From Dawidia soli (lineage in GTDB: Bacteria > Bacteroidota > Bacteroidia > Cytophagales > Cyclobacteriaceae): DNA of 64,000 nt. The DNA is taken from positions 62,001 to 126,000 of the forward strand of contig NZ_JAHESC010000008.1 of NCBI RefSeq assembly GCF_018598185.1, in the 5' to 3' direction. The notes beneath the pieces are model-generated. The model was not told the origin of the DNA. It did not search any database and worked only from the letters and a program-made list of their open reading frames with translations. Position 1 is the stretch's first letter. Each line of letters begins with the position of its first letter. The position numbers were made by a program, and so were the translations under genes. Shown here in pieces: positions 8,003 to 16,884 of this stretch.

Positions 8003-9112
8003 TTATTCATCTCTGTCCTTACACAGATTGTACTTTCCCGCCAACGGAAAATGATCGGAATACGGCACATCCTGTCGCGTCGTAAAGTCGACGACATCCA
8101 CTCCGGGAGAATAAAACTGATTATCAATCCGCAAGAACTGTAGGGTATTACCATTATATGAGAACCCAAAGCCCCGCCCCTTTTCTTCAAACGCATTCTT
8201 CAATTTCTTACGCAGCGAGTGATACGTATACGAATAAGGCAGCTCGTTAAAATCGCCCGCACAGATCACCGGGTAAGACGATGTATCGATAACCGCCAAT
8301 ACCTCTTCCACCTGTTTACTGCGCTCAAACACCCCATCCTTTAATTTATGCAGGATCACCTTCACCCGCTGCTTTTGTGCATCGGGGTTATCCGTGTAGA
8401 GGGGATTGTGTTTTTTCATCCGCATAGATTCCAGGTGTACATTGATCACGCGTACGGTATCGGGACCGATCTTAAGATCCGTATAGATCACGCGGTTAAA
8501 CCCATTGTCGCTTACCAGCACATTTCCCTTGTTGACAATGGGAAAACGCGATACCGTGAGCAGGCCCACAGCGTCGCCGTTGGGGCCGGCATCTTTGGAA
8601 AAGAAATAGTAATAGCCTTTTTTCTTAATGGCTTCGATCGTCTTGAAATAGGGATTGCGGGTGTGGTCAAAAAACTCCTGGTAACACTGCACGTCGTAGT
8701 CGTTTTCGAGAATCCACCGGCGCATCTTGAACGTAACGCTGTCCTTGTCGTCCCTGGCGCCGAAGATATGCATGTTCGCATGCTCCGGCTTTTTCAGGCC
8801 GCCGACGTTGTAGCTCAGCAACGAAAAGGCCGCCGCCGTGTCTTCCGAGCACGTCGTCTCCGACCGGTACAGGCGCTTGATGCCATAGGTCTCCGTTACA
8901 AACTGCAGGTTGAACACCAACGGCAGCAAATAGAAGATCGCCGAAACACGGCGCAGGACGGCATACAGCAGGAACAGCACAATATTGATGGCGAATACTA
9001 CCGGGATCGCAAAGGTACAGAGCCACAGGTTGAACTTCTCCGTGGGCGGGATCTTTACGCTGTAGTAGATAAACGCAAAAATGATAGCGACAACGAAATT
9101 GATATACTTCAC
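8003..9112 (-). CDS. Membrane-anchored endonuclease/exonuclease/phosphatase (EEP) family protein
   Basis: A 369-aa protein with two or three N-terminal membrane helices (to about residue 70) and an EEP-fold catalytic domain. Family motifs in order: FSLLSYNVGG (metal-binding Asn), CYQEFFD (catalytic Glu), VRVINVHLES, VICAGDFNELP (Asp/Asn pair), and VPYSDHFPLAG (Asp-His at the end). The fold covers DNases, sphingomyelinases and inositol-phosphate phosphatases. The membrane anchor and surface-glycan neighbours argue for a phosphodiesterase acting at the envelope, but the substrate cannot be assigned. Its start is 3 bases from the stop of the upstream acyltransferase, so the two are probably cotranscribed. 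Confidence 0.8.
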   Translation of the reverse strand: MKYINFVVAIIFAFIYYSVKIPPTEKFNLWLCTFAIPVVFAINIVLFLLYAVLRRVSAIFYLLPLVFNLQFVTETYGIKRLYRSETTCSEDTAAAFSLLSYNVGGLKKPEHANMHIFGARDDKDSVTFKMRRWILENDYDVQCYQEFFDHTRNPYFKTIEAIKKKGYYYFFSKDAGPNGDAVGLLTVSRFPIVNKGNVLVSDNGFNRVIYTDLKIGPDTVRVINVHLESMRMKKHNPLYTDNPDAQKQRVKVILHKLKDGVFERSKQVEEVLAVIDTSSYPVICAGDFNELPYSYTYHSLRKKLKNAFEEKGRGFGFSYNGNTLQFLRIDNQFYSPGVDVVDFTTRQDVPYSDHFPLAGKYNLCKDRDE

Positions 9113-9115
9113 GAC

Positions 9116-10291
9116 CTACGATTTTAAAAGGCGATAACGCTGCATGATCTTTTCTTTAAGCTGCCTGGGCCAGTCTTTGTTCATGCAGGGCTTTTCGATG
9201 GCCAGGAAGAACACGACACTCACGGCAAACAACAGCAATAGAAATACGGGAAGTTGCACCAGAAGGTTTACGATATAGTGATTTGTGACGGGGAATTTCC
9301 CGGCTAATTTTCCAAAGCCCTCGGCCATGGGCAAGTGAATGAGGTAGATTGTATAACACATGCCGCCGATCGCTACGATCCAACGGTTGCGGAAGGCTCG
9401 AATGACATGCACGGACCGGAACGCTCCGTAGAACAGGAAAAATAAAATGACGGGATACGCCAGGCGACTGGCCAGATCGTGGTCGGTAAACACAAAGAGC
9501 CCGACGATACACAACACGGAGACGACGTCCAGAAACAGTTGGGGACTTCTTCCCGCTTTCCAATCGAGCAGGTAGATGTCGGCCAGCACAAAGCCAACCA
9601 TGAAGTAATGCAGGTGTCCCAAAATAAAGAACGACCAGGGATAATCCCACCATCCGAAAAATTGCTGGATACACACCAGCAGGATGATCGCTGCCATAAG
9701 CGTGCACCGGCGGATCCACCGGTCGCGTATGCGGAAGAACGCCATGGCCAGGAAGGGGGCCATGATATAAAATTGTACTTCTACTTCGAGCGTCCAGGCA
9801 ACCGGGTTGATCTTGGACCAGCGCAGATACGCAAGGTTGTGCGTGTATGTCAGGCTGTGAAGATAGCGTGGGAACAGATCCGACCACGGCACGTGCTGGA
9901 GGAGCAGCACGATGAAAAAGATGGTCATGGCGATGATGTATGGCGGCTCGAGGCGTGTCAGGCGGCGCACGAAGTAGTCACCCAGGCGCACTTTCTTCGT
10001 GCCCAGCAGATTGTGCGAAGCAAAAGGCAGCGACAGAATAAACCCGCTGATGACGAAGAACACGTAGATGCCGACGTACCCACGCGACATCCAGAAGAAG
10101 AACGGGTCCTGACTGAGCGGTGGATCGAACGCCACCGTGGCATGCCTCTCCACACGCTGGCTGACATGATTTATCACGACGGGCAAAATGGCCAGGAACC
10201 GGAAGCCGTCGATCTCGGAAATGAACTTACCACCGGAAGTGACACGCGACAAACGGTCAGGAAGGGTGCGCCAGAAAGAAAACATGTGCAA
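9116..10291 (-). CDS. Acyltransferase 3 family membrane protein (OafA-like)
   Basis: Third Acyl_transf_3 enzyme of the window, 391 aa and close to the OafA/NodX form. IDGFRFLAILPVVINHV carries the family R and H in helix 1. Next come YVGIYVFFVISGFIL, then RRLTRLEPPYIIAM (the conserved R-x-R-x-x-P region), then NPVAWTLEVEVQFYIMAP (the W-x-L-x-x-E-x-x-F-Y motif). Predicted to transfer acetyl or succinyl groups to a surface glycan. Translation may start at Met1 or at Met3 (10285). It is followed after 3 bases by the EEP gene and is divergent from a GT-C glycosyltransferase. Confidence 0.88.
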   Translation of the reverse strand: MHMFSFWRTLPDRLSRVTSGGKFISEIDGFRFLAILPVVINHVSQRVERHATVAFDPPLSQDPFFFWMSRGYVGIYVFFVISGFILSLPFASHNLLGTKKVRLGDYFVRRLTRLEPPYIIAMTIFFIVLLLQHVPWSDLFPRYLHSLTYTHNLAYLRWSKINPVAWTLEVEVQFYIMAPFLAMAFFRIRDRWIRRCTLMAAIILLVCIQQFFGWWDYPWSFFILGHLHYFMVGFVLADIYLLDWKAGRSPQLFLDVVSVLCIVGLFVFTDHDLASRLAYPVILFFLFYGAFRSVHVIRAFRNRWIVAIGGMCYTIYLIHLPMAEGFGKLAGKFPVTNHYIVNLLVQLPVFLLLLFAVSVVFFLAIEKPCMNKDWPRQLKEKIMQRYRLLKS

Positions 10292-10395
10292 GATTAAATT
10301 GATGCCAAACTAAAAACCAAGACAAAATCAATTACGCAAGATAGTAGTATAATTTTAACGAGTAAAACCAATAGATTTACCTTTTAATTATTTGA

Positions 10396-11931
10396 ATGAA
10401 AAAAAACGTCCTCGTCTGGCTGTCGTTCCTGCTGGTCACCCTGTTGCTTCGTGCCTATTCGTTCTTTTATTCCGTAATCGATTGGGACGAGACCCTCTAT
10501 TTGCTGATCGCTGACGCCTGGAGCCATGGCTCCATCCCGTACGTGGAGATCTGGGATCAGAAGCCACCCGGCGTGTACCTGTGTTTTCTCCTGGGCAAAT
10601 TCTTCGGCGCCGGCGACCTGCTGCTCGGCATTCGCGTACTCTCCGTACTGGCGGTTACCTTTTCCGCCTACTTCCTCTACCGCATCTGTCAACGGCTGGC
10701 CCCCGCCAGTGGCGCGTTTGCGTACGCACCCGGCCTGCTGTACATTGTCTTCACGCTGGTCAATCAAGGGCTGGCCGCCAACACCGAGATCTTTTTCATC
10801 CCCTTTGTGATCGCCGGCGTGTGGTGCATGGTCTCCTGCGTCGACACCGCCCGGGGCACCTGGCATGTACGTCCGTGGCGGCTTATCATCGGCGGCGGCG
10901 TGCTGGGCTTTGCTTTTCAGATCAAATACCTCGTGGCGTTCGACCTGCTGGCCATCGCCCTTGGCATCGCGCTCTTTCAATTTCTGACAACCACACCCGC
11001 AACGGCAATACGCAATACGTTGCGCATCGGCGTCCTCATCCTTCTTGGCTTTGTACTGCCCAACGCCGCGATACTCTACTACTTTCATGCGCAAGGACAT
11101 TTACAGGACCTGATTACCGCCACCCTCAGCGCAAACGTTCAACACCGCACACACGGCGACGTCTCCATCGTAAAGACTGCCGGCAAGTTCTACCTGCAAT
11201 TCCGCGACCAGTTCGTGCTGTGGGGCTCCGCTGTCGCGGCGCTCTTTTGGATCGCGCGGGGTACACGTTCCAACGCACAAAAGTGGACGGTGCTTGCCCT
11301 GTGGGCCTGGCTGCTGTTGGATCTCATCAGCATTTCCCTCACCAAAAAATTCTACGCGCACTATTTTCTGCAAGCGCTGCCTCCCCTGTGCATCCTCTTC
11401 TTTGTCGTGTGGGCGCCGCTTTATAACAACCTGCAAAAAGCAACGCGCAGGGCCGCCGTGGCCTGCCTGACGCTGTTCGTCCTGCTGACAACGGTATTGC
11501 CAGTCGTCGAAGAGACTGTGATGACGCTCTACTTCCGTAAAGTAGCCGGAAACCCCTACTGGAACGACGCTTCCGCCGAGATCGCCGCCCTCGTAAAACA
11601 AGACCTGCAACCCGGAGACTACATCTTCGTGGCGGGCGCACAACCCGTGATCTATTACCTGACCGGTGCGCGGATCCCGACGCGGTTCCCCTATCCGCCG
11701 TTCTTCCTGGACGATCACTTCCGCCATGTATCCGGCATCGATCCGGCAACGGAGATTCGCAGCATACTGGATAAAAAGCCGCGGTATATCATCAGCCGCA
11801 AGCTCACCGATAACACGTTTTACAACCTGCTGGAGCCGTACCTGACGCGGGAATACGAAGAGGTAAAAACAATCGACGGCAGAACTGTCTTTCGCAGGAA
11901 AGACAATGCTGCCGTCGCCGGTAATGAATAA
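10396..11931 (+). CDS. GT39/ArnT-like membrane glycosyltransferase
   Basis: A 511-aa polytopic protein with a soluble C-terminal domain. The first periplasmic loop reads SVIDWDETLYLLIADAW with the D-E pair expected for the catalytic loop of GT39/GT83 enzymes, followed by IPYVEIWDQKPPGVY, the K-P-P-G-x-Y pattern of this family. About eleven helices follow to residue 370. The last 140 residues (DYIFVAGAQPVIYYLTGARIP) form the usual periplasmic domain. Predicted to transfer a sugar from a polyprenyl-phosphate carrier to a lipid or glycan. It converges on the TolC-like gene that ends the exopolysaccharide train. Confidence 0.8.
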   Translation: MKKNVLVWLSFLLVTLLLRAYSFFYSVIDWDETLYLLIADAWSHGSIPYVEIWDQKPPGVYLCFLLGKFFGAGDLLLGIRVLSVLAVTFSAYFLYRICQRLAPASGAFAYAPGLLYIVFTLVNQGLAANTEIFFIPFVIAGVWCMVSCVDTARGTWHVRPWRLIIGGGVLGFAFQIKYLVAFDLLAIALGIALFQFLTTTPATAIRNTLRIGVLILLGFVLPNAAILYYFHAQGHLQDLITATLSANVQHRTHGDVSIVKTAGKFYLQFRDQFVLWGSAVAALFWIARGTRSNAQKWTVLALWAWLLLDLISISLTKKFYAHYFLQALPPLCILFFVVWAPLYNNLQKATRRAAVACLTLFVLLTTVLPVVEETVMTLYFRKVAGNPYWNDASAEIAALVKQDLQPGDYIFVAGAQPVIYYLTGARIPTRFPYPPFFLDDHFRHVSGIDPATEIRSILDKKPRYIISRKLTDNTFYNLLEPYLTREYEEVKTIDGRTVFRRKDNAAVAGNE

Positions 11932-11946
11932 GAACCGGAAGCCCGC

Positions 11947-12669
11947 TTAGTTCAGGGCATCTTCCAGGCGCATGCCCAGGTATTCTTCCAACTTGTACTT
12001 CACTTGCTTGTAGTCGTTCTCGGCCGTGATCTCACGGATCTTTTTGATACCCCGATAATCCTGTGAAGCGTTGTATTTCTCCAGCGTAATCTCGCCATTC
12101 TTGAATTTCTGCTCGTCGATGCGGAAGGCACCGTCTGCATCGTCGCTGGTGGATTTCTCGATCTTATAAATTTCCAGCATGGTGTTGTATTGCGCATACA
12201 ACCCCAGAATGGTCGAGCGGATCATCAGCTTCTGCTTGTTGATATCAAGCTCCTTGATGCGGTACGCCTCTTTGGCTTTGCGCTTGTTGTTGGGAATGCT
12301 GATAAACTTACCGATCGGCATCGTGGCCCCCACGTTATACTTGGGGAAGAAGTTACCGCCGGGGGGCGCTTTATCGGGCTCGATGGTAAACTCGTTTAAG
12401 TTGCCTTGCAGGAAGATTTGATCGAACCAAGCCCAGCGCGTAATGTTCACGTCGGCCTTGGCCATCTTCAGCTCATGCCACAGCGCTTCGTTGTCCGGAT
12501 AGTTGCGCCAGGCGATCTGCACCAGCCGCTCTTCTGCGTTCAGACTCGCGCTCGACCCCGGAACGATGATCTTATTGTAATCCACGGTGCTTTGTGGTTG
12601 TCCCTGCGCGAAGCACGCAGCACCGGTCTGCGCTATAATTATCCCTGCGAGTAATAATCGTTTTACCAT
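11947..12669 (-). CDS. Half-size TolC-like outer-membrane protein
   Basis: A 240-aa protein with a cleavable signal peptide (LLLAGIIIAQTGAACFAQG). The rest is helical and resembles one TolC/OEP repeat: AEERLVQIAWRNYPDNEAL, then a short GNLNEF...YNVGATMPIG segment that could be the beta-hairpin pair, then a long helix (LDINKQKLMIRSTILGLYAQYNTML) and a terminal KYKLEEYLGM. Typical TolC proteins have two repeats and about 420-490 aa, so this is half length. As last gene of the exopolysaccharide train, 17 bases after the Wzy-like gene, it may serve the outer-membrane step. No Wza-type exporter is present in the window. Confidence 0.65.
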   Translation of the reverse strand: MVKRLLLAGIIIAQTGAACFAQGQPQSTVDYNKIIVPGSSASLNAEERLVQIAWRNYPDNEALWHELKMAKADVNITRWAWFDQIFLQGNLNEFTIEPDKAPPGGNFFPKYNVGATMPIGKFISIPNNKRKAKEAYRIKELDINKQKLMIRSTILGLYAQYNTMLEIYKIEKSTSDDADGAFRIDEQKFKNGEITLEKYNASQDYRGIKKIREITAENDYKQVKYKLEEYLGMRLEDALN

Positions 12670-12686
12670 ACTATAAACATTTTAAT

Positions 12687-14165
12687 TTAACTGCTAAAAT
12701 AGGAAGAAGATTGATCTGACCGATCAAATTCAATAAGTTTAATCAGGATCACGTAGGTGCAATTGTAGATCATTCCGTTGGGAAGCTGCCCCGTCGCCAC
12801 CTGCGCAAAGTGCGCCACCGTGATCGAGAAGAAACTGCAGATATAGGCCGCGTACAGGATCTTCACTTCCGGATCCTTGCACCGATAAAAGAAATGCACC
12901 CCCGTGAACAAGATCACAAACTTGACGGACAGGTTCAGCAGCAGCCCCAGCCAGCCCATCTCCACGGCCACTTCCAGGTAGCCGCTGTCCGGCGGGAAGC
13001 CGGCCAGCTCGTGGTTCGGCGCGTGCTCGCGGCCGTGCTCGCCGCTGGTGCCGATCCCACCCCCGATGGGGTGCGTCCAGATATAGGGCTGGATCCGGCT
13101 CCGGTTCTTGTCACGCACCTGCATCGACGAGTCTTCGCTCGGAAAGAACGCCGACCGGATACGGATGATCTGCGGCGTATAGATCGGTCCAAAAAGAATA
13201 AAGATAAACACTGCCATGGCGCCCATCGCCAGCATGAGCGTGCGCCGGTTGTTGATCGTCATCAGCACATACAACGCGATGCCCGCAGGCACCTGTGCAT
13301 ACGCTGTACGGGTTCCCGAAAAGGCCATGGCCAATAACATCAGCACCGCCGAGATCGCCATGTAAATGCGGATCTTCGTTTTGAACGGCCCCATCATCAT
13401 GACCAGGCAGAAGATCGCAGCGTAGGCCATAAAGATCCCCTGCGCGCTCACGTTCCCCAGGATCGAGAACTTCCGGAACTTGCCCTGGATGAAGTTCAAC
13501 GCAAACAGCGTCGGCGAGCTGGTCACCCATTTCAAATCCCACGGCGGCAGGCCGGCCACTTCCTGGTATATCCCGTAAGCCGCCGCAAAGGCGGCAAGTC
13601 CCACCCATAGCCAGGTGAAGCTACGAACGAACTGCAACGAATTAAATGCGTAAAAGCTGATGTAATAGGTGGCAATAAAACTGATGATCCCCCGGAACGC
13701 CAGCTGCCAGCCGCTCATCGATGTCATGTTGGGGTTAACCGCCTGCAACAGCAGGTATGCGATCCACAACACCACCATCACGGTGATCTTGTTCTTATAC
13801 CAGCCCGGCTTCATTTCGTCGTGCAGGAATGAGCGCACCAGCACCCCCACGGCAGACGTGATCAGGAGCACCTCCACCACCAGCCCGACCGGCAGCTCGT
13901 AGTTGTAGACAATGCGCTTGATAAAGAATATAAAGTACGACAGGCCCAGGGCCGTGAGCAACCCGAAGCGCGGAAACGTAAATGCAAAGAACACAAACGG
14001 CAGCCCGACAAACACAGCGGCAAATGCCCAACTGAGCTTATAGTCCAGATGGCCCATGAGCCAGGCAACGGCACAGGAGATCAGGGCCGCGCCGATCAGC
14101 GGCCGCAGGTGGCTGCTTCCGGCGTCTTTCTTTTTGGGAACGGTGGCTGACTTCTTAAGCAACAT
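12687..14165 (-). CDS. O-antigen ligase/Wzy-like polysaccharide polymerase
   Basis: A 492-aa protein with about twelve membrane helices and a large periplasmic loop between about residues 335 and 410 (SRIQPYIWTHPIGGGIGTSGEHGREHAPNHELAG). The H-P-I-G-G-G-I-G segment and the later PDSGYLEVAVEMGWLGLLL are the hallmarks of the O-antigen ligase (Wzy_C) family, which joins or transfers lipid-linked oligosaccharide units on the periplasmic side. It lies between a glycosyltransferase with a 45-aa membrane peptide upstream and a TolC-like gene downstream. With the Wzx flippase and Wzc-like protein upstream, the polymerase role is more likely than the ligase role. Confidence 0.82.
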   Translation of the reverse strand: MLLKKSATVPKKKDAGSSHLRPLIGAALISCAVAWLMGHLDYKLSWAFAAVFVGLPFVFFAFTFPRFGLLTALGLSYFIFFIKRIVYNYELPVGLVVEVLLITSAVGVLVRSFLHDEMKPGWYKNKITVMVVLWIAYLLLQAVNPNMTSMSGWQLAFRGIISFIATYYISFYAFNSLQFVRSFTWLWVGLAAFAAAYGIYQEVAGLPPWDLKWVTSSPTLFALNFIQGKFRKFSILGNVSAQGIFMAYAAIFCLVMMMGPFKTKIRIYMAISAVLMLLAMAFSGTRTAYAQVPAGIALYVLMTINNRRTLMLAMGAMAVFIFILFGPIYTPQIIRIRSAFFPSEDSSMQVRDKNRSRIQPYIWTHPIGGGIGTSGEHGREHAPNHELAGFPPDSGYLEVAVEMGWLGLLLNLSVKFVILFTGVHFFYRCKDPEVKILYAAYICSFFSITVAHFAQVATGQLPNGMIYNCTYVILIKLIEFDRSDQSSSYFSS

Positions 14166-14168
14166 ATG

Positions 14169-14306
14169 TTAAAGGAACAGCATCTTTACAAACATGGCCA
14201 GATAGACCGTCGCGATAAACGCAATCACCAGCGACGCGTGCAACTTGGTGTTGTTCGACAGCTCCGTCTTTTTGTCGTTGGGGTTATTGGGTATACTATT
14301 TTGCAT
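14169..14306 (-). CDS. Small single-pass membrane protein, 45 aa, between glycosyltransferase and Wzy genes
   Basis: An ATG at 14306 opens a 45-residue frame: MQNSIPNNPNDKKTELSNNT (polar, Asn-rich), then KLHASLVIAFIATVYLAMFV and KMLFL, ending in TAA. It has one hydrophobic helix of about 20 residues flanked by Lys, with the N-terminus probably cytoplasmic. Its start overlaps the last 11 bases of the glycosyltransferase gene, and its stop is 3 bases from the start of the polymerase gene, so the three are tightly coupled. The packing and the clean membrane segment argue for a real gene. No family was recognised. It could be an assembly or regulatory subunit of the polymerase. Confidence 0.65.
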   Translation of the reverse strand: MQNSIPNNPNDKKTELSNNTKLHASLVIAFIATVYLAMFVKMLFL

Positions 14307-15507
14307 AGACAGCTTCGGGTATAGCCAGATCGATGGCACGATATAATTCCGCTACGTTGTTTTCCCAGGTATGCCCGAGCGCAAAGGCCCGGCGGGCCTG
14401 TTGCCGCGCAGCATTGTTTTCTGTCAGGGCACGTTCGACCTGGCCGATGTAAGCTTCCTTGTCTGCACACAGATATGAATGCTCCGCAAAGAGCTCCATG
14501 GCCTCCGTGGCCGTGGCCACCACCGGCTTGCCCAACGCGAGGTACTCGTCCACCTTGCGCGGGTAGTTGCCGACCGTATTCAGGTTGAGCGCCTGTGGAT
14601 TGATGCAGACGTCAAAGCTGTTGATATACGCCGGCACCTGCTCAAACGCCTTGGCGCCCAGGAAATGAACGTTGGCCAGACCGTGCAGATCACTGCGACG
14701 GAAGGCGTCGTCTTCCGGACCCACGAGCACTACCTGCCAGTCGGGACGGCTCACCGCCAGGTGGCGAATCGTGGCAATGTCCAGCCGGAACTCCAGCAAC
14801 GCTCCCGCATAGCCAATAATGGGCCGCTTGATCGGACTGATGTCGTCGGGGATGGCGTAACCTGCCTCCGGCGAGAACGCCGAAAGATCACAGCCCTGCC
14901 CGATGAAGTAGGAATGTTTATTGTATTTACGGGCATAGTTGGCCAGGTACGTGGAATTCGCCACGACCAGGTCCGCTCGCTTCATCAGCGCCGGTTCCGT
15001 ACGTTCGCCATGCCGCTTGAAGTAGTCTTGTGCCAGCAGGAAGTCGCGTATATAGTAGATCGATACCGCCGGCCTCAACACTTCCTGAATATGAGGGCCC
15101 CGCAGAAAATCATTGTCGTTAAAAAGGTAGAAATCCTTGAATCCCACTTCCTGAATAGCCTTCTGGATCGAACGCGCCAGGCGTTGATTGTTGATCTTCG
15201 TCCAGGCGTCGAACAACGCCTGCGGACGCACCCAGTTGACCGAGTCCAGCACAACGGGGGGCGTATATACCCAGAAGTTCGGCGAGACCTGTTCCATCAC
15301 CGGCAGCTCGCCGCGCATCACGCGGCGACGGTTGACCACCTCCGGCGACTTGTCACCACGCCACAGGGAGTAGCGGTCCGCCGCACGGTTTATATAGAGC
15401 ACCCGGTTGTGACGGGCCACCTCCATGGCAATGTTCTTGCAATTGCTGCCGATCGGGGTGTCCCACGACTGCATACCAAAAAAAACGAAGTCTTTGCCGG
15501 TTATCAT
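14296..15507 (-). CDS. GT-B glycosyltransferase (GT4-like)
   Basis: A 403-aa cytoplasmic enzyme with two Rossmann-like halves. The N-terminal half includes FFGMQSWDTPIGSNCKNIA, suited to a hydrophobic acceptor. The C-terminal donor half includes RPIIGYAGALLEFRLD, WQVVLVGPEDD and the loop VGNYPRKVDEYLALGKPVVAT. The K-x-x-E-Y-x-A-x-G-x-P-V-V-A motif is the nucleotide-sugar binding signature of GT4-type enzymes. It presumably adds a sugar to the growing lipid-linked repeat unit. Its ATG touches the stop of the Wzx gene with no spacer. Confidence 0.8.
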   Translation of the reverse strand: MITGKDFVFFGMQSWDTPIGSNCKNIAMEVARHNRVLYINRAADRYSLWRGDKSPEVVNRRRVMRGELPVMEQVSPNFWVYTPPVVLDSVNWVRPQALFDAWTKINNQRLARSIQKAIQEVGFKDFYLFNDNDFLRGPHIQEVLRPAVSIYYIRDFLLAQDYFKRHGERTEPALMKRADLVVANSTYLANYARKYNKHSYFIGQGCDLSAFSPEAGYAIPDDISPIKRPIIGYAGALLEFRLDIATIRHLAVSRPDWQVVLVGPEDDAFRRSDLHGLANVHFLGAKAFEQVPAYINSFDVCINPQALNLNTVGNYPRKVDEYLALGKPVVATATEAMELFAEHSYLCADKEAYIGQVERALTENNAARQQARRAFALGHTWENNVAELYRAIDLAIPEAVYAK

Positions 15508-16863
15508 TTAGAGCGTCTTGCTAATGCGTTTTGAATTGATCCGTTCAGACACCAGGGTTATGCTATACCGGAAATAGTATCCTACATACCGCAGGATCTC
15601 CGACAGCTGTACGCCCAGCATCCGGCGCATGATCACCAGCGTTGCCACAAAGCCGATAAAGTAGCTGGCAAATGTGCCATACGCCGCACCAATCACACCG
15701 AACTGCAAAATACACCAGTAGTTAAGTCCAATGTTTACGATGGCGATGGCCAACGTAAATAAAAAACTAAACCGCGGCATGCCCATCGAGTCCCAGATCG
15801 TGCCCGACTGTCGTGTGAACGGCACCAGCACCGAATACAGAATCGTTACTTGCAGGATTTCGATCGAATTATAATATCCTTCTCCCGCAATGAAGAGTAC
15901 GATTAACTTCGGAAACAAAAAGATGCCGATCACAAACGGGATCAGGAACAGCAAAATGACCGCCACCGATTTTTCGTACAGCAGGCGTAAGCCGTTCCGG
16001 TCGTTTTGACTGGCGATGCGGGCACTCTGTGGAAACACCACCTGCGCCGCCGACGTGGTCGGTACATCAACCAGCATCGTTATACGCACCGCGGGATTAT
16101 AATCGGCCACCGCGCTCGTCGAGATGATGCCGCCCAGCAAGATCTGGTCTACGCTGCTAAAGATCTTGCCGCTGATGTTGGTACCAAACACGTACTTGCC
16201 AAAGTGAAACAGCTTCCAGATCCACTCCGATCGATAGCGATAGTCGAGTGTCAGGTAGTTGCGTGTAAAGAAATACGACGCGAAAGTAGCGACGGCCAGG
16301 GAGACGATCTGACCCGCAATGAGGTATGCCAGGGTAATCTCCCACCCTGCCAGCCAGGCCACCGCCACCCCGACAAAGAACAATCCCTGCCGTATAAAGG
16401 TGGAAACAAAAATACCTTGAAATCGAAAGTTGGCCTGCTGCAAAAATTCGAACTGTGAGTACGGCGCCAACAGGACTGAAATCACCATATAGCCATAAAA
16501 CAGCGGTATGATCTTGTCCGTCTTGAACATCATCGCCGACAGGTCTGCCAAAAAGTATACTACGATCAGGCTGAGCAGCGTAATGATGATATTGAGGTAT
16601 ACCGATGCCGCGGTGATAGACGGATGGTCGGTGCGGTCGTGAGACGCGATGTATTTGATCAGCGCGTTTTGAATCAGACCGTTACGGGCCACCTCAAAAA
16701 GCGTCGTAATCGAGAGGAAGAGCGACCAGGTACCAAACTCATCTTTGGGCAGCATCCGCGTCAGGATCATGAAACTGCCCACGCCAAAGAGAAGCATGGA
16801 CGAACGCTGCATGATCGTATACGCTCCCGACTTGAGCCAATATCCTTTACCCTGTGTGGACAT
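15508..16863 (-). CDS. Wzx-type polysaccharide flippase
   Basis: A 451-aa MOP-superfamily protein with about 12-14 membrane helices. The start GAYTIMQRSSMLLFGVGSFMILTRMLPKDEFG fits the polysaccharide synthesis/flippase family, including the early cytoplasmic L-P-K-D-E-F-G loop. The middle segment IFSSVDQILLGGIIS is a typical mid-protein helix pair. It should move lipid-linked repeat units across the inner membrane for polymerisation by the Wzy-like protein. The gene lies between the FkbM methyltransferase (22-base gap) and the glycosyltransferase (adjacent). Confidence 0.85.
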   Translation of the reverse strand: MSTQGKGYWLKSGAYTIMQRSSMLLFGVGSFMILTRMLPKDEFGTWSLFLSITTLFEVARNGLIQNALIKYIASHDRTDHPSITAASVYLNIIITLLSLIVVYFLADLSAMMFKTDKIIPLFYGYMVISVLLAPYSQFEFLQQANFRFQGIFVSTFIRQGLFFVGVAVAWLAGWEITLAYLIAGQIVSLAVATFASYFFTRNYLTLDYRYRSEWIWKLFHFGKYVFGTNISGKIFSSVDQILLGGIISTSAVADYNPAVRITMLVDVPTTSAAQVVFPQSARIASQNDRNGLRLLYEKSVAVILLFLIPFVIGIFLFPKLIVLFIAGEGYYNSIEILQVTILYSVLVPFTRQSGTIWDSMGMPRFSFLFTLAIAIVNIGLNYWCILQFGVIGAAYGTFASYFIGFVATLVIMRRMLGVQLSEILRYVGYYFRYSITLVSERINSKRISKTL

Positions 16864-16884
16864 GCCGTGTGTGGGGATTCATGA

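Noticed and set aside
9479-10297. 272-codon plus-strand frame opposite the acyltransferase
   Set aside because: Shadow frame; the minus strand shows the acyltransferase motifs.
14479-15534. 351-codon plus-strand frame opposite the glycosyltransferase
   Set aside because: Shadow frame rich in His/Arg; the minus strand carries the GT-B motifs.
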